Assembly (NCBI GenBank): GCA_037442845.1 | Contig: JBBIPL010000022.1 | Coordinates: 1-26,234, forward strand | DNA: 26,234 nt | Source of the DNA: PFJX01 sp037442845 | Lineage (GTDB): Bacteria; Pseudomonadota; Gammaproteobacteria; Burkholderiales; Thiobacillaceae | Direction of reading: 5' to 3' | Shown: positions 1 to 8,355 of the stretch, piece by piece | Layout of the letters: every line of letters starts with the position of its first letter | Numbering within the stretch: the first letter of the stretch is position 1 | Notes under the pieces: generated by a model | Told to the model about the DNA's origin: nothing | The model's database searches: none | Seen by the model: the letters and a program-made list of their open reading frames with translations, nothing else | Translations under genes and position numbers: made by a program

Positions 1-1076
1 TTGGCGATCAACTCGTCGCGTGGCGCCACCCAGATGACGTTGCCGCTGACCCGCTTGTCGAGGCCCTTCGCGCGCATGATGATGTCGAGCGCCTGATCCC
101 AGGGCACGTCCTTCAGGCGCAGGGTGACGTTGCCGGCCACCGTGTCGCTGGCGATGATGTTCAGGCCGGTGAAATCAGCGATGACCTGCAACACCGCGCG
201 GACTTCGACGTTCTGGAAATTCAGGGTCAGCTTCTCGCCCGTATACATGGGCTTGTCGGCCTTGGCGAGGGCTGCATCGTCCAGCGAGCGCAGTTCCATG
301 ATGAACTGGCTGCCGGCCTGGTGCGCGGAGTAGTCCCACTTGCCGCGCGGGGTGACCAGCATGCGGGTGTTCTTGCCCTGTTCGAAGGTCTCCACCAGTT
401 GCGCGGGGGTGGCGAAATCGGCCACGTCGAGGCGCCGCTGCAGCGGTTTGGGCAGCGAGGTGTTGAGGAAATCGACCTGCACCGCCTTGCCCTTCTGCTG
501 GATGTCGATGCCCACGCCCGGGTCCGTGAGGCTGACGACGATGCGCGCCTCGCCGTTGTCGCCGCGACGGAACTGGACGTCGCGGATGCCGTGCGGACGC
601 GGCGAGCCGGCCTCGGGGAATGCGGTGGGGGTGACGGCGGCCGTCTGTGCGCCGGCCGCTTTCTCGGCGACGCGCAACACCGCGAGCAACGTGTTGCCTT
701 CGCGGCGCAGTTCATGACTGGCGGGACCGTTGAGGTTGAGCACGACGCGGGTGCGTTCACCCGCCTGTACCACCTGATAGTTGCGGATCACGCCCTGGTT
801 CAGGTTGAACGGAGCGCGGCCGACGCCACTGCCGGTGTCGGCGAAGTCCAGCACCAGGCGATGCGGATTGCTGGTGGCGAAGGCGATCGGCTCACCGCTC
901 AGGGCTTCCTTGAAGGCGATCTTGACCACCTGGGTATCGTTTTGGCCGACCGACACGGACACGGCGTTGAGGACATTCTGCGCCGCCAGCGCGGGCAGGC
1001 CGAGAATACAGGCCAGACCGGCCAACCAGGCCCGCCAAGCGGGCATGCGTTGCATGGACATTCGCGTCGTTTTCAT
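1..1076 (-). CDS. pilQ: Type IV pilus secretin PilQ, N-terminal part (truncated by window edge)
   Basis: PilQ forms the outer-membrane secretin channel through which the type IV pilus leaves the cell. Only the first 358 codons are present; the secretin barrel lies beyond the left edge. The translation starts with a signal peptide (about residues 1-32, ending in LPALAAQ). Two AMIN-type peptidoglycan-binding domains follow (about 35-125 and 165-250). The last part is an STN/secretin N-domain (about 278-358) with the sequence LTLNFQNVEVRAVLQVIADF and, near the edge, VAPRDELIA, both typical of PilQ. The ATG at 1076-1074 has a CAGGAG ribosome binding site eight bases upstream and lies five bases after the pilP stop, so it is the last visible gene of the pilMNOPQ operon. 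Assignment rests on domain order plus operon position. Confidence 0.95.
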   Translation of the reverse strand, partial: MKTTRMSMQRMPAWRAWLAGLACILGLPALAAQNVLNAVSVSVGQNDTQVVKIAFKEALSGEPIAFATSNPHRLVLDFADTGSGVGRAPFNLNQGVIRNYQVVQAGERTRVVLNLNGPASHELRREGNTLLAVLRVAEKAAGAQTAAVTPTAFPEAGSPRPHGIRDVQFRRGDNGEARIVVSLTDPGVGIDIQQKGKAVQVDFLNTSLPKPLQRRLDVADFATPAQLVETFEQGKNTRMLVTPRGKWDYSAHQAGSQFIMELRSLDDAALAKADKPMYTGEKLTLNFQNVEVRAVLQVIADFTGLNIIASDTVAGNVTLRLKDVPWDQALDIIMRAKGLDKRVSGNVIWVAPRDELIA

Positions 1077-1081
1077 CGCCT

Positions 1082-1615
1082 TTACTCCTGAAGGGCCAGC
1101 GTGGCCTTGGTTTCGGTCCAGTCGCCGGCGCCATCCTGGACGGTTTCCCTGAGTTCGATGCCCGTATCGCTGATGGCGACGACGAGCCCGAAATTCTGTC
1201 CCATGTATTGCCCCTTGCGAATATGGTGCAGCTTGTTTTCCGGGGTACGGATCAGGGCGTAGGTCTGCCCGCCCTTGACGAGGGTGCCGACCATGCGCAA
1301 ACCGTCGAGGGGGAAATACTCGAGGGGTTGCTTGATACGTGTGAGATCCGGCTGGAAGGCGCCGCCCGACTTGGATGCCTTCAAGGTGCGTGGGCGGAAC
1401 GGGTCCTGTAGTTCGCCAGGCTCGTAGCTGAACACCTCCTGCACCAGCACCGTGGGCAAGGGTTCCAGGGCCTGTTGTCCGCCGGCGCCGGCCTGGGCCA
1501 TGAAGGCGCGCAGGTCTGCATGCTCGTCCTGGGCGCAACCGGCCAGAAGGATCACGGAAATGCCTGTCAAGGCATAAATACCCTTCAGGCCAAAAAGGAG
1601 CCATGCCTGTTTCAT
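1082..1615 (-). CDS. pilP: Type IV pilus inner-membrane lipoprotein PilP
   Basis: PilP is the periplasmic lipoprotein that links the PilN/PilO inner-membrane platform to the PilQ secretin. The 177-residue product begins with a lipoprotein signal peptide and a lipobox LAGC ending at Cys27, so it should be lipidated. A flexible linker follows, then the globular PilP domain (about 75-175) with QDPFRPR, YPLDGLRMVGTL-like (here FPLDGLRMVGTL) and IRKGQYMGQNFG sequences, typical of the family. Its length is normal. Its ATG overlaps the pilO stop by four bases (ATGA), indicating translational coupling, and pilQ starts five bases downstream. Confidence 0.95.
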   Translation of the reverse strand: MKQAWLLFGLKGIYALTGISVILLAGCAQDEHADLRAFMAQAGAGGQQALEPLPTVLVQEVFSYEPGELQDPFRPRTLKASKSGGAFQPDLTRIKQPLEYFPLDGLRMVGTLVKGGQTYALIRTPENKLHHIRKGQYMGQNFGLVVAISDTGIELRETVQDGAGDWTETKATLALQE

Positions 1616-2235
1616 GGTTTCGCCGCTCCCATTTTCTGTTTCTTGACCTCGGCGAGTTCCTTCTCGTCCAGATAACGATAGGTCTGAATGCGCGCCTCCA
1701 TGCTCAGGTTGGCATCCTTGCCCGGGGTCAGCACCACGTCGTGCAGGGTGACGATGCGCGGCAGTTTGGCAAGGTCGTTGGTGAACCAGCCGATGTCGTG
1801 GTAGCCGCCGGACACCTTGATGGCCACCGGCAGGGTGGCATAGAAGTCAGCGAGGGTCTCGGCGCCGGGCCGGAACAACTCGAATTCCAGGCCGCGGCCG
1901 ACGCCCACCTGGTTGATGTCGGTGAGCAAGGCATCCATCTGCGAGCGGTCCGGCAACTGGCGCAGCAGGGCGGCGAGCGACTGCTCGATCTCGCCGAGGC
2001 GCCGCTTGTAGGCCTCGTAATGCACGGCCTGGCCCTTCTTCACGCTGTAGGTATCGCGCAGCGACTGCTCCTCGCGTTGCGCGCTCTCCAGATTGTTGAG
2101 GGCATCGGACCACACCAGGAACCAGCCTCCCGCGAGCACCGCCGCGAACAGCAGGACGAGGATGAGCACGCGCACCGGCGCCGGCGCGGCGGCGATGTCC
2201 TTCATATCCAGGTTGTTGAGATCGGACAGGTTCAT
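1612..2235 (-). CDS. pilO: Type IV pilus assembly protein PilO
   Basis: PilO is a bitopic inner-membrane protein that pairs with PilN and, with PilM and PilP, aligns the pilus motor with the secretin. The 207-residue product has a short cytoplasmic N-terminus, one transmembrane helix at about residues 23-43, a coiled-coil stretch (about 48-85) and a C-terminal ferredoxin-like periplasmic domain. That domain includes FYATLPVAIKVSGGYHDIGWF, here about residues 131-151, a hallmark of PilO. Both ends overlap neighbours by four bases (pilN stop/pilO start and pilO stop/pilP start). Nothing unusual in length or composition. Confidence 0.95.
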   Translation of the reverse strand: MNLSDLNNLDMKDIAAAPAPVRVLILVLLFAAVLAGGWFLVWSDALNNLESAQREEQSLRDTYSVKKGQAVHYEAYKRRLGEIEQSLAALLRQLPDRSQMDALLTDINQVGVGRGLEFELFRPGAETLADFYATLPVAIKVSGGYHDIGWFTNDLAKLPRIVTLHDVVLTPGKDANLSMEARIQTYRYLDEKELAEVKKQKMGAAKP

Positions 2236-2828
2236 GGCTTGGCGCCCTTGTGTCCAGGAGTTTTCGTCTCGGCGGCCGCGGCCTGCTTGCTGATTTTCAC
2301 GTTCATCGCGAACTCGTTGACGCGCAGGTTACCCACCATGGCGGCCTTCACCTCCACCAGCGTCGGCTCATCGAACAGTTCCGTCTGTTCCAATGCCCGC
2401 ATGAAGCTGGATACCCGCGCGCTGGACTGGGCGTAGCCGGACAGCGCCACCATGTCGGCGCTCTGCTTGACGCTCTTGAGATACATGCCGTCCGGCAGCT
2501 GCCGGGCGAGCGCGTCGAACAGGCGCACCGCCTCGTCACGGTTGGATTGCAGGGATTCGACGGCCTGCTTGCGGGCCAGCAGATCGTTGGTCTTTTCCTT
2601 GAGTTGCGCGATCTCGGCGATCTGCTGATCGAGCTTGGCGATTTCCTCGCGCAGCAGGGCGTTGCGTCGCTCCTGCGCGGCCTTGGCCTCGACCAGGTAG
2701 GCCTGGCCCAGGGCGACCAGCGCCAATCCGGCGCCGAGAGCCGCGACGGCGAGGATGGCGAACAGGCGCTGCTGTTTCGCCTTTCTGATCTGGCGATGGG
2801 GGAGCAGGTTGATGCGGATCGGGTTCAT
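2232..2828 (-). CDS. pilN: Type IV pilus assembly protein PilN
   Basis: PilN is the bitopic inner-membrane partner of PilO; its short cytoplasmic tail docks into PilM. The tail carries the conserved PilM-binding motif INLLP at residues 6-10. It is followed by a basic stretch, a transmembrane helix (about 22-44), a coiled coil rich in Glu, Lys and Gln (about 48-95) and a ferredoxin-like periplasmic domain. The 198-residue length is usual for the family. The ATG overlaps the pilM stop by four bases (ATGA), and pilO starts inside the pilN stop. It belongs to the same operon and is presumably expressed from the promoter upstream of pilM. Confidence 0.95.
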   Translation of the reverse strand: MNPIRINLLPHRQIRKAKQQRLFAILAVAALGAGLALVALGQAYLVEAKAAQERRNALLREEIAKLDQQIAEIAQLKEKTNDLLARKQAVESLQSNRDEAVRLFDALARQLPDGMYLKSVKQSADMVALSGYAQSSARVSSFMRALEQTELFDEPTLVEVKAAMVGNLRVNEFAMNVKISKQAAAAETKTPGHKGAKP

Positions 2829-3901
2829 GTCGGGTCGAACCTCCGCAGGGCCAGGCCGCAGGCGACGAACAGGCCGGGCGCGTCGGCGGCGAGTAGGCGG
2901 GCCTTGACGTTGCTGGAAACCGCCATTTTCGCGAAGGGATTGGCGATCATCGTGCTGGTCTGCACCTTGCCATGCACCACGTCATCCAGACCGGGAATGG
3001 AAGCGCAACCACCAGCAAGAAGGATATGGTCGACGCGCTGGTAGGACGTCGCCGAGAAGAACAGTTGCAGCGCGCGGCCGATTTCCTGGGCGATGGAATC
3101 CAGGAAGGGTTGCAGCACCTCGGCCTCGTAGCTGTCCGGCAGCAGGCTCTTGCGCTTGGCATCCTCGGCCTCCTCCAGGGGCAGGTCGAAGCGCCGGCTG
3201 ATCTCGTTGGTCAGGGTATTGCCGCCGAGGGCGTGTTCGCGTTGATACACCATCTGATTGTCCAGCAAGACGTTGACGTGCGTCGAACTGGCGCCGATGT
3301 CGATGATCGCCACCACCTGCCCCGTGCCCTGGTCGGGCAACTGGAACGCCATCTGCTCGTAGGCGGTCAGGGTGGCGAAGGCGTCCACGTCCATGATGGC
3401 GGTGCGCAGGCCGGCCGCTTCCGCCGCGGCGACCCGCTCTTCCACGCGTTCGCGCCGGGCCAGCACCAGCAGGGCATCGTTCTCGGTGGGATTCTTCGCG
3501 TTCGGCCCCAGGATCTGGTAATCGAGGCTGACGTCGCCGAGCGGGAAGGAGGCGACCTGGTTCGCCTCGGCATTGATCTGCGTTTCGATTTCAGCCTCGG
3601 TGGCGGCGCCCGGCAGCATGATCTTCTTGGTAATGACCGAGGATGCCGGCAAGGCCATGACAATGTCCTTGGTTCTGGAATTCAGGTTCTTCCAGGCCTC
3701 GCGCAGCGCGGCCTCGACCGCCTCGGGCTTGGAGATGGCGCCTTCCTGCACGGCTTCCTTCGGCAACGGCGCCACGGCATAGCGCTCGACGCGGCGCATG
3801 CCGCCGCCGCTATCCGCCAGCTCAAGCATTTTCACGGCCGATGAGCTAACATCGACCCCGATGAGCGGCCTTGAACCTCGGCCAAAGATCTCGAATCTCA
3901 A
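2825..3901 (-). CDS. pilM: Type IV pilus assembly ATPase-like protein PilM
   Basis: PilM is a cytoplasmic, actin/FtsA-like nucleotide-binding protein that binds the PilN tail and recruits the pilus machinery to the inner membrane. The 358-residue product contains the phosphate-1 segment LIGVDVSSSAVKMLEL (about 13-28), a phosphate-2 segment VVAIIDIGASSTHVNVL (about 200) and an adenosine-type segment HILLAGGCASIPGLDDVV, all expected for the family. The start appears to be TTG (3901-3899): the residues RFEIFGRG right after it match the usual PilM N-terminus, and GGAAGGGG lies a few bases upstream. No ATG is available in frame upstream. First gene of the pilMNOPQ operon, divergent from mrcA. Confidence 0.94.
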   Translation of the reverse strand: MRFEIFGRGSRPLIGVDVSSSAVKMLELADSGGGMRRVERYAVAPLPKEAVQEGAISKPEAVEAALREAWKNLNSRTKDIVMALPASSVITKKIMLPGAATEAEIETQINAEANQVASFPLGDVSLDYQILGPNAKNPTENDALLVLARRERVEERVAAAEAAGLRTAIMDVDAFATLTAYEQMAFQLPDQGTGQVVAIIDIGASSTHVNVLLDNQMVYQREHALGGNTLTNEISRRFDLPLEEAEDAKRKSLLPDSYEAEVLQPFLDSIAQEIGRALQLFFSATSYQRVDHILLAGGCASIPGLDDVVHGKVQTSTMIANPFAKMAVSSNVKARLLAADAPGLFVACGLALRRFDPT

Positions 3902-4024
3902 ACCACTTCCCCTTCCGTGCCGGCCCGTCCAGGCGGTTATTTAATAATCTGGATTAAATGCTAGCAACAACTCATTAATATCTACAACATTTTTTCCATT
4001 TAATCCAATCATCGCATTCTCCAC
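3902..4024. promoter_or_regulatory. Divergent pilM/mrcA promoter region with inverted repeat
   Basis: This 123-base gap separates pilM (leftward) from mrcA (rightward). It is distinctly AT-rich compared with the flanking genes, so it should hold both promoters, although no hexamer pair is convincing. A perfect 11-base inverted repeat, TGGATTAAATG at 3950-3960 and CATTTAATCCA at 3997-4007, is separated by 36 bases. It could be a pair of half-sites for a regulator or a cruciform-forming element. mrcA has no clear Shine-Dalgarno sequence before its ATG. Confidence 0.5.
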
Positions 4025-6304
4025 ATGCCCCGCTGGTCGCTTTACCTGATGGCCATCCTGGCCAGTCTGGTCATTTCCATCACCGCCGTGGTGGCTTTGG
4101 CGGCGGCGATGATCTATCCCAGACTCCCCAGCCTGGACGCGCTGAAGGACTATCGGCCCAAGCAACCCCTGCGCATCCTGACCGAGGATGGTGCGCTTAT
4201 CGGCGAATTCGGCGAAGAGCGTAGGGCAGTGGTGAAAATAAATGAAGTCCCTGTGTTCCTGCGCCAGGCCATCCTCGCCGCCGAGGACGAGCGTTTCTAC
4301 CAGCACGGCGGCGTCGACACCCTGGGCATCCTGCGCGCGGCCATGGCCAACGTGGTATCCGGCCGGGTCAAGGAGGGGGCCTCCACCATCACCATGCAGG
4401 TGGCGCGCAACTTCTATCTGAGCGCCGAGAAAACCGTCACCCGCAAGCTCAACGAGGCCCTGCTGGCCATCAAGATCGAGCACACGCTGAGCAAGGACGA
4501 GATTTTCGAGCTCTATCTCAACCATATCTACCTGGGGCAGCGCGCCTATGGTTTCGCCGCCGCCGCCCAGATCTATTTCGGCAAGCCGCTGGCCAAGATC
4601 GACCTGGCGGAGGCGGCCATGCTCGCGGGACTGCCCAAGGCGCCCTCGGCCTTCAACCCGGTGGTCAATCCCTCCCGCGCGAAAACCCGCCAACTGTATG
4701 TGCTGGGGCGCATGCGCAGTCTCGGCCATATCGGCGAAGCCGAATACCGGCAGGCCAGCGAGCAGCGTCTGCCGCTGAAGTACTCGCCCCTCAGCTACGA
4801 GGTACAGGCCCCGCATCTGGCCGAACTCGTGCGCCAGCGCATGTTCGAGAAGTACGGCGAAAGCATCTATGCCAGCGGCATGAAGGTCTACACCACCCTG
4901 CGCCGGGTGGATCAGCAGGCGGCGGTGAGCGGCGCGCGCCTGGGCATCCTGGAGTTCCATCGCCGCCGCGGCTATGTCGGACCGGAGGGACAGATCAAGT
5001 TGCCCGACGATGCCGAACTGGCCGACAAGGCCATCGAGAATGCCCTGCTAGACCGCGAGGAAGTCAACGGCCTGCTGCCGGGAGTGGTGCTTTCCCTCGA
5101 CAAGCGACGTATGCGCGTGCGTCTGCGCAGCGGCGAGGACATCGACCTGGGCGCCAGCGAACTGAAGTTCGCGGAGCGCTTCATTTCGCCGAAACTGGCC
5201 AAGGACAAGCGCCTGGGTCGCGGCAGCATCGTGCGCGTGGCGCGCGCCGAGGCGGACGCGCCCTGGCAGCTGAGCTACGTGCCGCAGGTGGAAGTCGCCC
5301 TGATCGCCCTGGACCCGGCGAATGGCGCGATCCGCGCCATGGTCGGCGGCTTCGATTTCAAGCGCAGCCAGTTCAACCACGTTACGCAGGCCTGGCGGCA
5401 GGCGGGTTCCAGCTTCAAGCCCTTCATCTATTCCGCCGCCCTGGAGCGGGGCATCACGCCGGCCACCGTGTTCGACGACGCGCCCATCAGCGTGGACCCC
5501 GCCGAAACCGGCGGCGAGCAGTGGGAACCGAAAAACTACGACGGCGCCATGGAAGGCCCGATGACCCTGCGCGCCGCCCTGGCGAAATCGAAGAATCTGG
5601 TTTCCATCCGCGTGCTGCAGGCCGCCGGCGTGCAACACGCGCACGAGCACGTGGCCAAGTTCGGCTTCGACATGACGCGCATTCCGCCTTACATGACCAT
5701 GGCCCTGGGCGCCGGCGAGGTCACCCCGCTCACCCTGGCCGCCGCCTATGCGGTGTTCGCCAATGGCGGCCAGCGGGTCACGCCCTGGCATCTGCTGAAG
5801 GTCACCGACAAGGACGGCCGCGTGCTGGAGAGATTCACGCCGCCGCCCAGCAGCCCGGCCATCGACCCGCGCAATGCCTATCTCACCACCAGCCTGATGC
5901 AGGACGTGATCCGCCGCGGCACCGCCACCGGCGCCCTGAAGCTGGGACGCGGCGACCTCGCCGGCAAGACCGGCACCACCAACGAACACCGCGACGCCTG
6001 GTTCGCCGGCTTCCAGGCCACCCGCGTCGCCGTGGCCTGGATGGGCTACGACCAGCCCCGATCCCTGGGCGCCGGCGAGACCGGCGGCGGCACCGCCTTG
6101 CCGATCTGGGTGCGCTACATGGGCGAAGTCCTCAAAGACACGCCGGAGATGCCCCAGGCCATGCCGGCCGGACTGGTGCAGCTTAACGTGGATGCGCAAT
6201 CCGGAGCCTCGACGTCGGAGCAGGGCGGCGTGCCGGAGCTCTTTTTCGAGGAGTTCGCGCCGGGCGCGCAACCGCCCGCCAACCCGTTGGACGCGTTGCC
6301 CTGA
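4025..6304 (+). CDS. mrcA: Penicillin-binding protein 1A (bifunctional transglycosylase/transpeptidase)
   Basis: This enzyme polymerises glycan strands from lipid II and cross-links the peptides in the periplasm. The 759-residue product has one N-terminal membrane helix (about 7-31) and a glycosyltransferase-51 domain (about 50-230). Glu87 in AAEDERFYQHGG is the expected catalytic residue, and GASTITMQVARN is present. An OB-like insert (about 320-430) typical of PBP1A follows, then a transpeptidase domain with SSFK (catalytic Ser462, Lys465), SKN (522-524) and KTGT (648-651). All catalytic motifs are intact and the length is usual. The start gives the typical short basic N-terminus, but the upstream sequence lacks a good ribosome binding site. 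It is divergent from pilM, a common betaproteobacterial arrangement, and is followed two bases later by another gene. Confidence 0.96.
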   Translation: MPRWSLYLMAILASLVISITAVVALAAAMIYPRLPSLDALKDYRPKQPLRILTEDGALIGEFGEERRAVVKINEVPVFLRQAILAAEDERFYQHGGVDTLGILRAAMANVVSGRVKEGASTITMQVARNFYLSAEKTVTRKLNEALLAIKIEHTLSKDEIFELYLNHIYLGQRAYGFAAAAQIYFGKPLAKIDLAEAAMLAGLPKAPSAFNPVVNPSRAKTRQLYVLGRMRSLGHIGEAEYRQASEQRLPLKYSPLSYEVQAPHLAELVRQRMFEKYGESIYASGMKVYTTLRRVDQQAAVSGARLGILEFHRRRGYVGPEGQIKLPDDAELADKAIENALLDREEVNGLLPGVVLSLDKRRMRVRLRSGEDIDLGASELKFAERFISPKLAKDKRLGRGSIVRVARAEADAPWQLSYVPQVEVALIALDPANGAIRAMVGGFDFKRSQFNHVTQAWRQAGSSFKPFIYSAALERGITPATVFDDAPISVDPAETGGEQWEPKNYDGAMEGPMTLRAALAKSKNLVSIRVLQAAGVQHAHEHVAKFGFDMTRIPPYMTMALGAGEVTPLTLAAAYAVFANGGQRVTPWHLLKVTDKDGRVLERFTPPPSSPAIDPRNAYLTTSLMQDVIRRGTATGALKLGRGDLAGKTGTTNEHRDAWFAGFQATRVAVAWMGYDQPRSLGAGETGGGTALPIWVRYMGEVLKDTPEMPQAMPAGLVQLNVDAQSGASTSEQGGVPELFFEEFAPGAQPPANPLDALP

Positions 6305-6306
6305 AC

Positions 6307-6882
6307 ATGCCGGTCCGCGATGGCCGACCCAGGCGCGATCGCGCCCATATCGCCGAACTGGCGGCGCGCTTTCTGGCGGAACACGGTATGCGCGACTACG
6401 GCCTGGCGAAACGCAAGGCCGCTCGCCAACTCGGCCTGCCCGATGGCCGCGGCATGCCCAGCAACGAGGAGGTGGACGCGGCCCTCATGCGGCGCCGCGA
6501 TCTTCATGCCCCGGAAGAGCTGACCGGCACGCTGGCCGCGCTGCGCGAACAGGCCCTTGCGGTGATGCGGGTGTTCCAGCGCTTCGACCCCGTGCTGAGC
6601 GGCGCGGTTGCCAGCGGCGCGGTCTCCGAACACAGCCTCATCGAACTCGATATCGCCGCCGATAACAGCAAGGACTTCGAACAATTCCTGCTCAACCAGG
6701 GCATCGAATTCAAGGTGCGCGACCAGGCCGGACGGCAGGCCTATCTGGTTTACGCGGAGCCCGCCGATGTATGGGTGCGTCTGCTGCCCGCGGAAAACCG
6801 CTCGGCGCCAGGCGGCGCGCGGGCGCGTATCACCCTGGCCCGTCTGCGGAAACTGGTGGAGGAGGGGGAAGCTTCGTCGTAG
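6307..6882 (+). CDS. Conserved nucleotidyltransferase-like protein of unknown function
   Basis: The 191-residue soluble protein starts two bases after the mrcA stop, so the two are probably translated together. The N-terminal half is a basic helical region (about residues 10-90). The C-terminal half has GAVASGAVSEHSLIELDI at 99-116, then a segment that predicts as strand-helix-strand (DFEQFLLNQGIEFKV). This resembles a nucleotidyltransferase-fold family seen beside unrelated genes in proteobacteria, in which a GxxxxGxxxxHS.(I/V).L pattern replaces the usual GSxxxGxxxxxSDIDL. The catalytic aspartates of true nucleotidyltransferases are not clearly retained; there is one Asp at position 115 and Glu at 113, so enzyme activity is doubtful. 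No function is claimed. Coupling to PBP1A suggests at most shared expression. Confidence 0.7.
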   Translation: MPVRDGRPRRDRAHIAELAARFLAEHGMRDYGLAKRKAARQLGLPDGRGMPSNEEVDAALMRRRDLHAPEELTGTLAALREQALAVMRVFQRFDPVLSGAVASGAVSEHSLIELDIAADNSKDFEQFLLNQGIEFKVRDQAGRQAYLVYAEPADVWVRLLPAENRSAPGGARARITLARLRKLVEEGEASS

Positions 6883-6929
6883 GCGATACGCGTCTGCATC
6901 CAGCCAGCGATTTCAGGATCCCGTTAAAG

Positions 6930-6948
6930 TCGGCGCGCCCCGCGCCGA
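6930..6948 (+). terminator. GC-rich hairpin before the exopolysaccharide operon
   Basis: A perfect 8-base-pair stem (TCGGCGCG and CGCGCCGA) with a CCC loop lies 29 bases before the sugar transferase ATG. It is followed by the moderately T-rich TATGTGTTTCT. It could end transcripts from mrcA or act in the leader of the sugar transferase message. The T-tract is poor, so a terminator call is weak. Confidence 0.3.
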
Positions 6949-6977
6949 TATGTGTTTCTGCCGCAACCCAGCCCGCC

Positions 6978-8354
6978 ATGATCCGTTTCTTCCGCCACTA
7001 CATCCCCGTCAGCATGCTCGTGCTCACGCTGGCGGAATTCGTGCTTTTTCTGGCGATCGGTTTCTTCGTTGCCGAACATTACGCGCACGCCCAGGCCGCC
7101 GCCGCCGCCGCGGTGTACAAACCCTGGCTGTTCGCCCTCGTCCTCACCCTGATCCATTCCGCCGCCGGGCTGTACGACTGGGAATGGACCAAGGGCCTGA
7201 ACAGCCTGCTGCTGCGCATTGCCGGCGGCATGCTGGCGGCGGCCGCCGTGCTGCTGCCGGGCAGTCATGCCTTCCCCGGCTGGTTCCCGGAAAACCTGGA
7301 ATTGCTCGCCGGACTGGCCATGACCGGATTCAGCGCCCTGCTGATCCGCCTGCTGTTCATGGAATGGGGCAAGACCGGGCTGTTCAAGAAGCGCGTCCTG
7401 GTCCTGGGGGCCGGCAGCCGGGCCGCGAAAATCGAGGAAATGATCGGCCGGGGAGAAGCCCAGGGCATCGACGTCGTCGGCTACGTGCCCTTGGGCGCGC
7501 TGCACCGCTACGTGCCGCATGACCGCCTCATCACGGACGAGGATTCCATCTTCGAACTCGCCCGGCGCCACAAGGCCGGGGAAATCGTGGTGGCGGTGCG
7601 CGAACGCCGGGGCGGCGGCCTGCCCATGGCGGAATTGCTGGAATGCAAACTGCGCGGCCTCGCCGTCCTCGATCTGCCCGCATTCTTCGAGCGGCAGACC
7701 GGCATCCTGCCCCTGGAGGCCATCAACGCCAGCTGGATGATCTTCGCCGAGGGCTTCGCCAACGGTTCCCTGCGCGATCTGGTCAAGCGCCTGTTCGACC
7801 TGCTGGTGAGCGGGTTTTTCCTCGTCCTTTTCATGCCCTTCATGCTGCTCACCGCCCTGCTCATCCGCCTGGAAAGCCGGGGGCCGGTGTTCTACACGCA
7901 GGAAAGGGTGGGGCAGTTCGGCAGGCCCTTCACCATCTACAAGTTCCGCAGCATGCGCACCGACGCCGAGAAGGACGGCGTGGTCTGGGCGCGCCGGAAC
8001 GACGACCGCACCACCCGCGTGGGCCGCTGCATCCGGCGCACGCGCATCGACGAACTGCCGCAGATCCTCAACGTGTTCCTGGGCCACATGAGTTTCGTCG
8101 GCCCGCGTCCGGAGCGCCCCTACTTCGTCGAGCAACTCGCCGCGCAACTGCCGTATTACCAGGCCCGCCACAGCGTAAAACCCGGCATCACCGGCTGGGC
8201 CCAGGTCAGGTTCTCCTACGGCGCCAGTGTCGAGGACGCCATGCACAAACTGCAGTACGACCTCTACTACGTGAAGAACCACAGTCTGTTCCTAGATTTC
8301 GTGATCCTGCTGCAAACCGTGCAGGTGGTCCTGCTGGGCAAAGGGGTGCGCTAG
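6978..8354 (+). CDS. EpsB-type undecaprenyl-phosphate sugar phosphotransferase (PEP-CTERM-associated)
   Basis: This integral membrane enzyme should transfer a sugar-1-phosphate to undecaprenyl phosphate, the first step of exopolysaccharide repeat-unit assembly. The 458-residue product starts MIRFFRHYIP, the usual start of the PEP-CTERM-associated sugar transferase family (TIGR03013). It then has four to five N-terminal membrane helices (about 12-125), a Rossmann-like domain with GAGSR at 144-148, another membrane helix (about 275-298) and a C-terminal bacterial sugar transferase domain. That domain has KFRSMRTDAE, the Asp358-Glu359 pair in RRTRIDELPQ, and FVGPRPERP. Longer in-frame extension upstream is rejected because it would overlap the preceding gene and lacks homology-like sequence. 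prsK begins after its TAG stop with a one-base gap, so the two are in one operon. Confidence 0.92.
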   Translation: MIRFFRHYIPVSMLVLTLAEFVLFLAIGFFVAEHYAHAQAAAAAAVYKPWLFALVLTLIHSAAGLYDWEWTKGLNSLLLRIAGGMLAAAAVLLPGSHAFPGWFPENLELLAGLAMTGFSALLIRLLFMEWGKTGLFKKRVLVLGAGSRAAKIEEMIGRGEAQGIDVVGYVPLGALHRYVPHDRLITDEDSIFELARRHKAGEIVVAVRERRGGGLPMAELLECKLRGLAVLDLPAFFERQTGILPLEAINASWMIFAEGFANGSLRDLVKRLFDLLVSGFFLVLFMPFMLLTALLIRLESRGPVFYTQERVGQFGRPFTIYKFRSMRTDAEKDGVVWARRNDDRTTRVGRCIRRTRIDELPQILNVFLGHMSFVGPRPERPYFVEQLAAQLPYYQARHSVKPGITGWAQVRFSYGASVEDAMHKLQYDLYYVKNHSLFLDFVILLQTVQVVLLGKGVR

Positions 8355-8355
8355 G

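Noticed and set aside
321..3844. Long plus-strand open frames opposite the pil operon (for example 321-1091, 1603-2436, 2250-3044, 2972-3844)
   Set aside because: They are antisense to well-supported pil genes, have biased low-complexity composition rich in Gly, Arg, His and Gln, and show no domain. They arise from high GC at third positions.
3941..4960. Minus-strand frame opposite the start of mrcA, running into the AT-rich gap
   Set aside because: It overlaps a complete PBP1A with all motifs intact, and its product has no recognisable features.
6771..6977. N-terminal extension of the sugar transferase frame
   Set aside because: It would overlap the preceding gene by more than 100 bases, and the family N-terminus (MIRFFRHY) begins at 6978.
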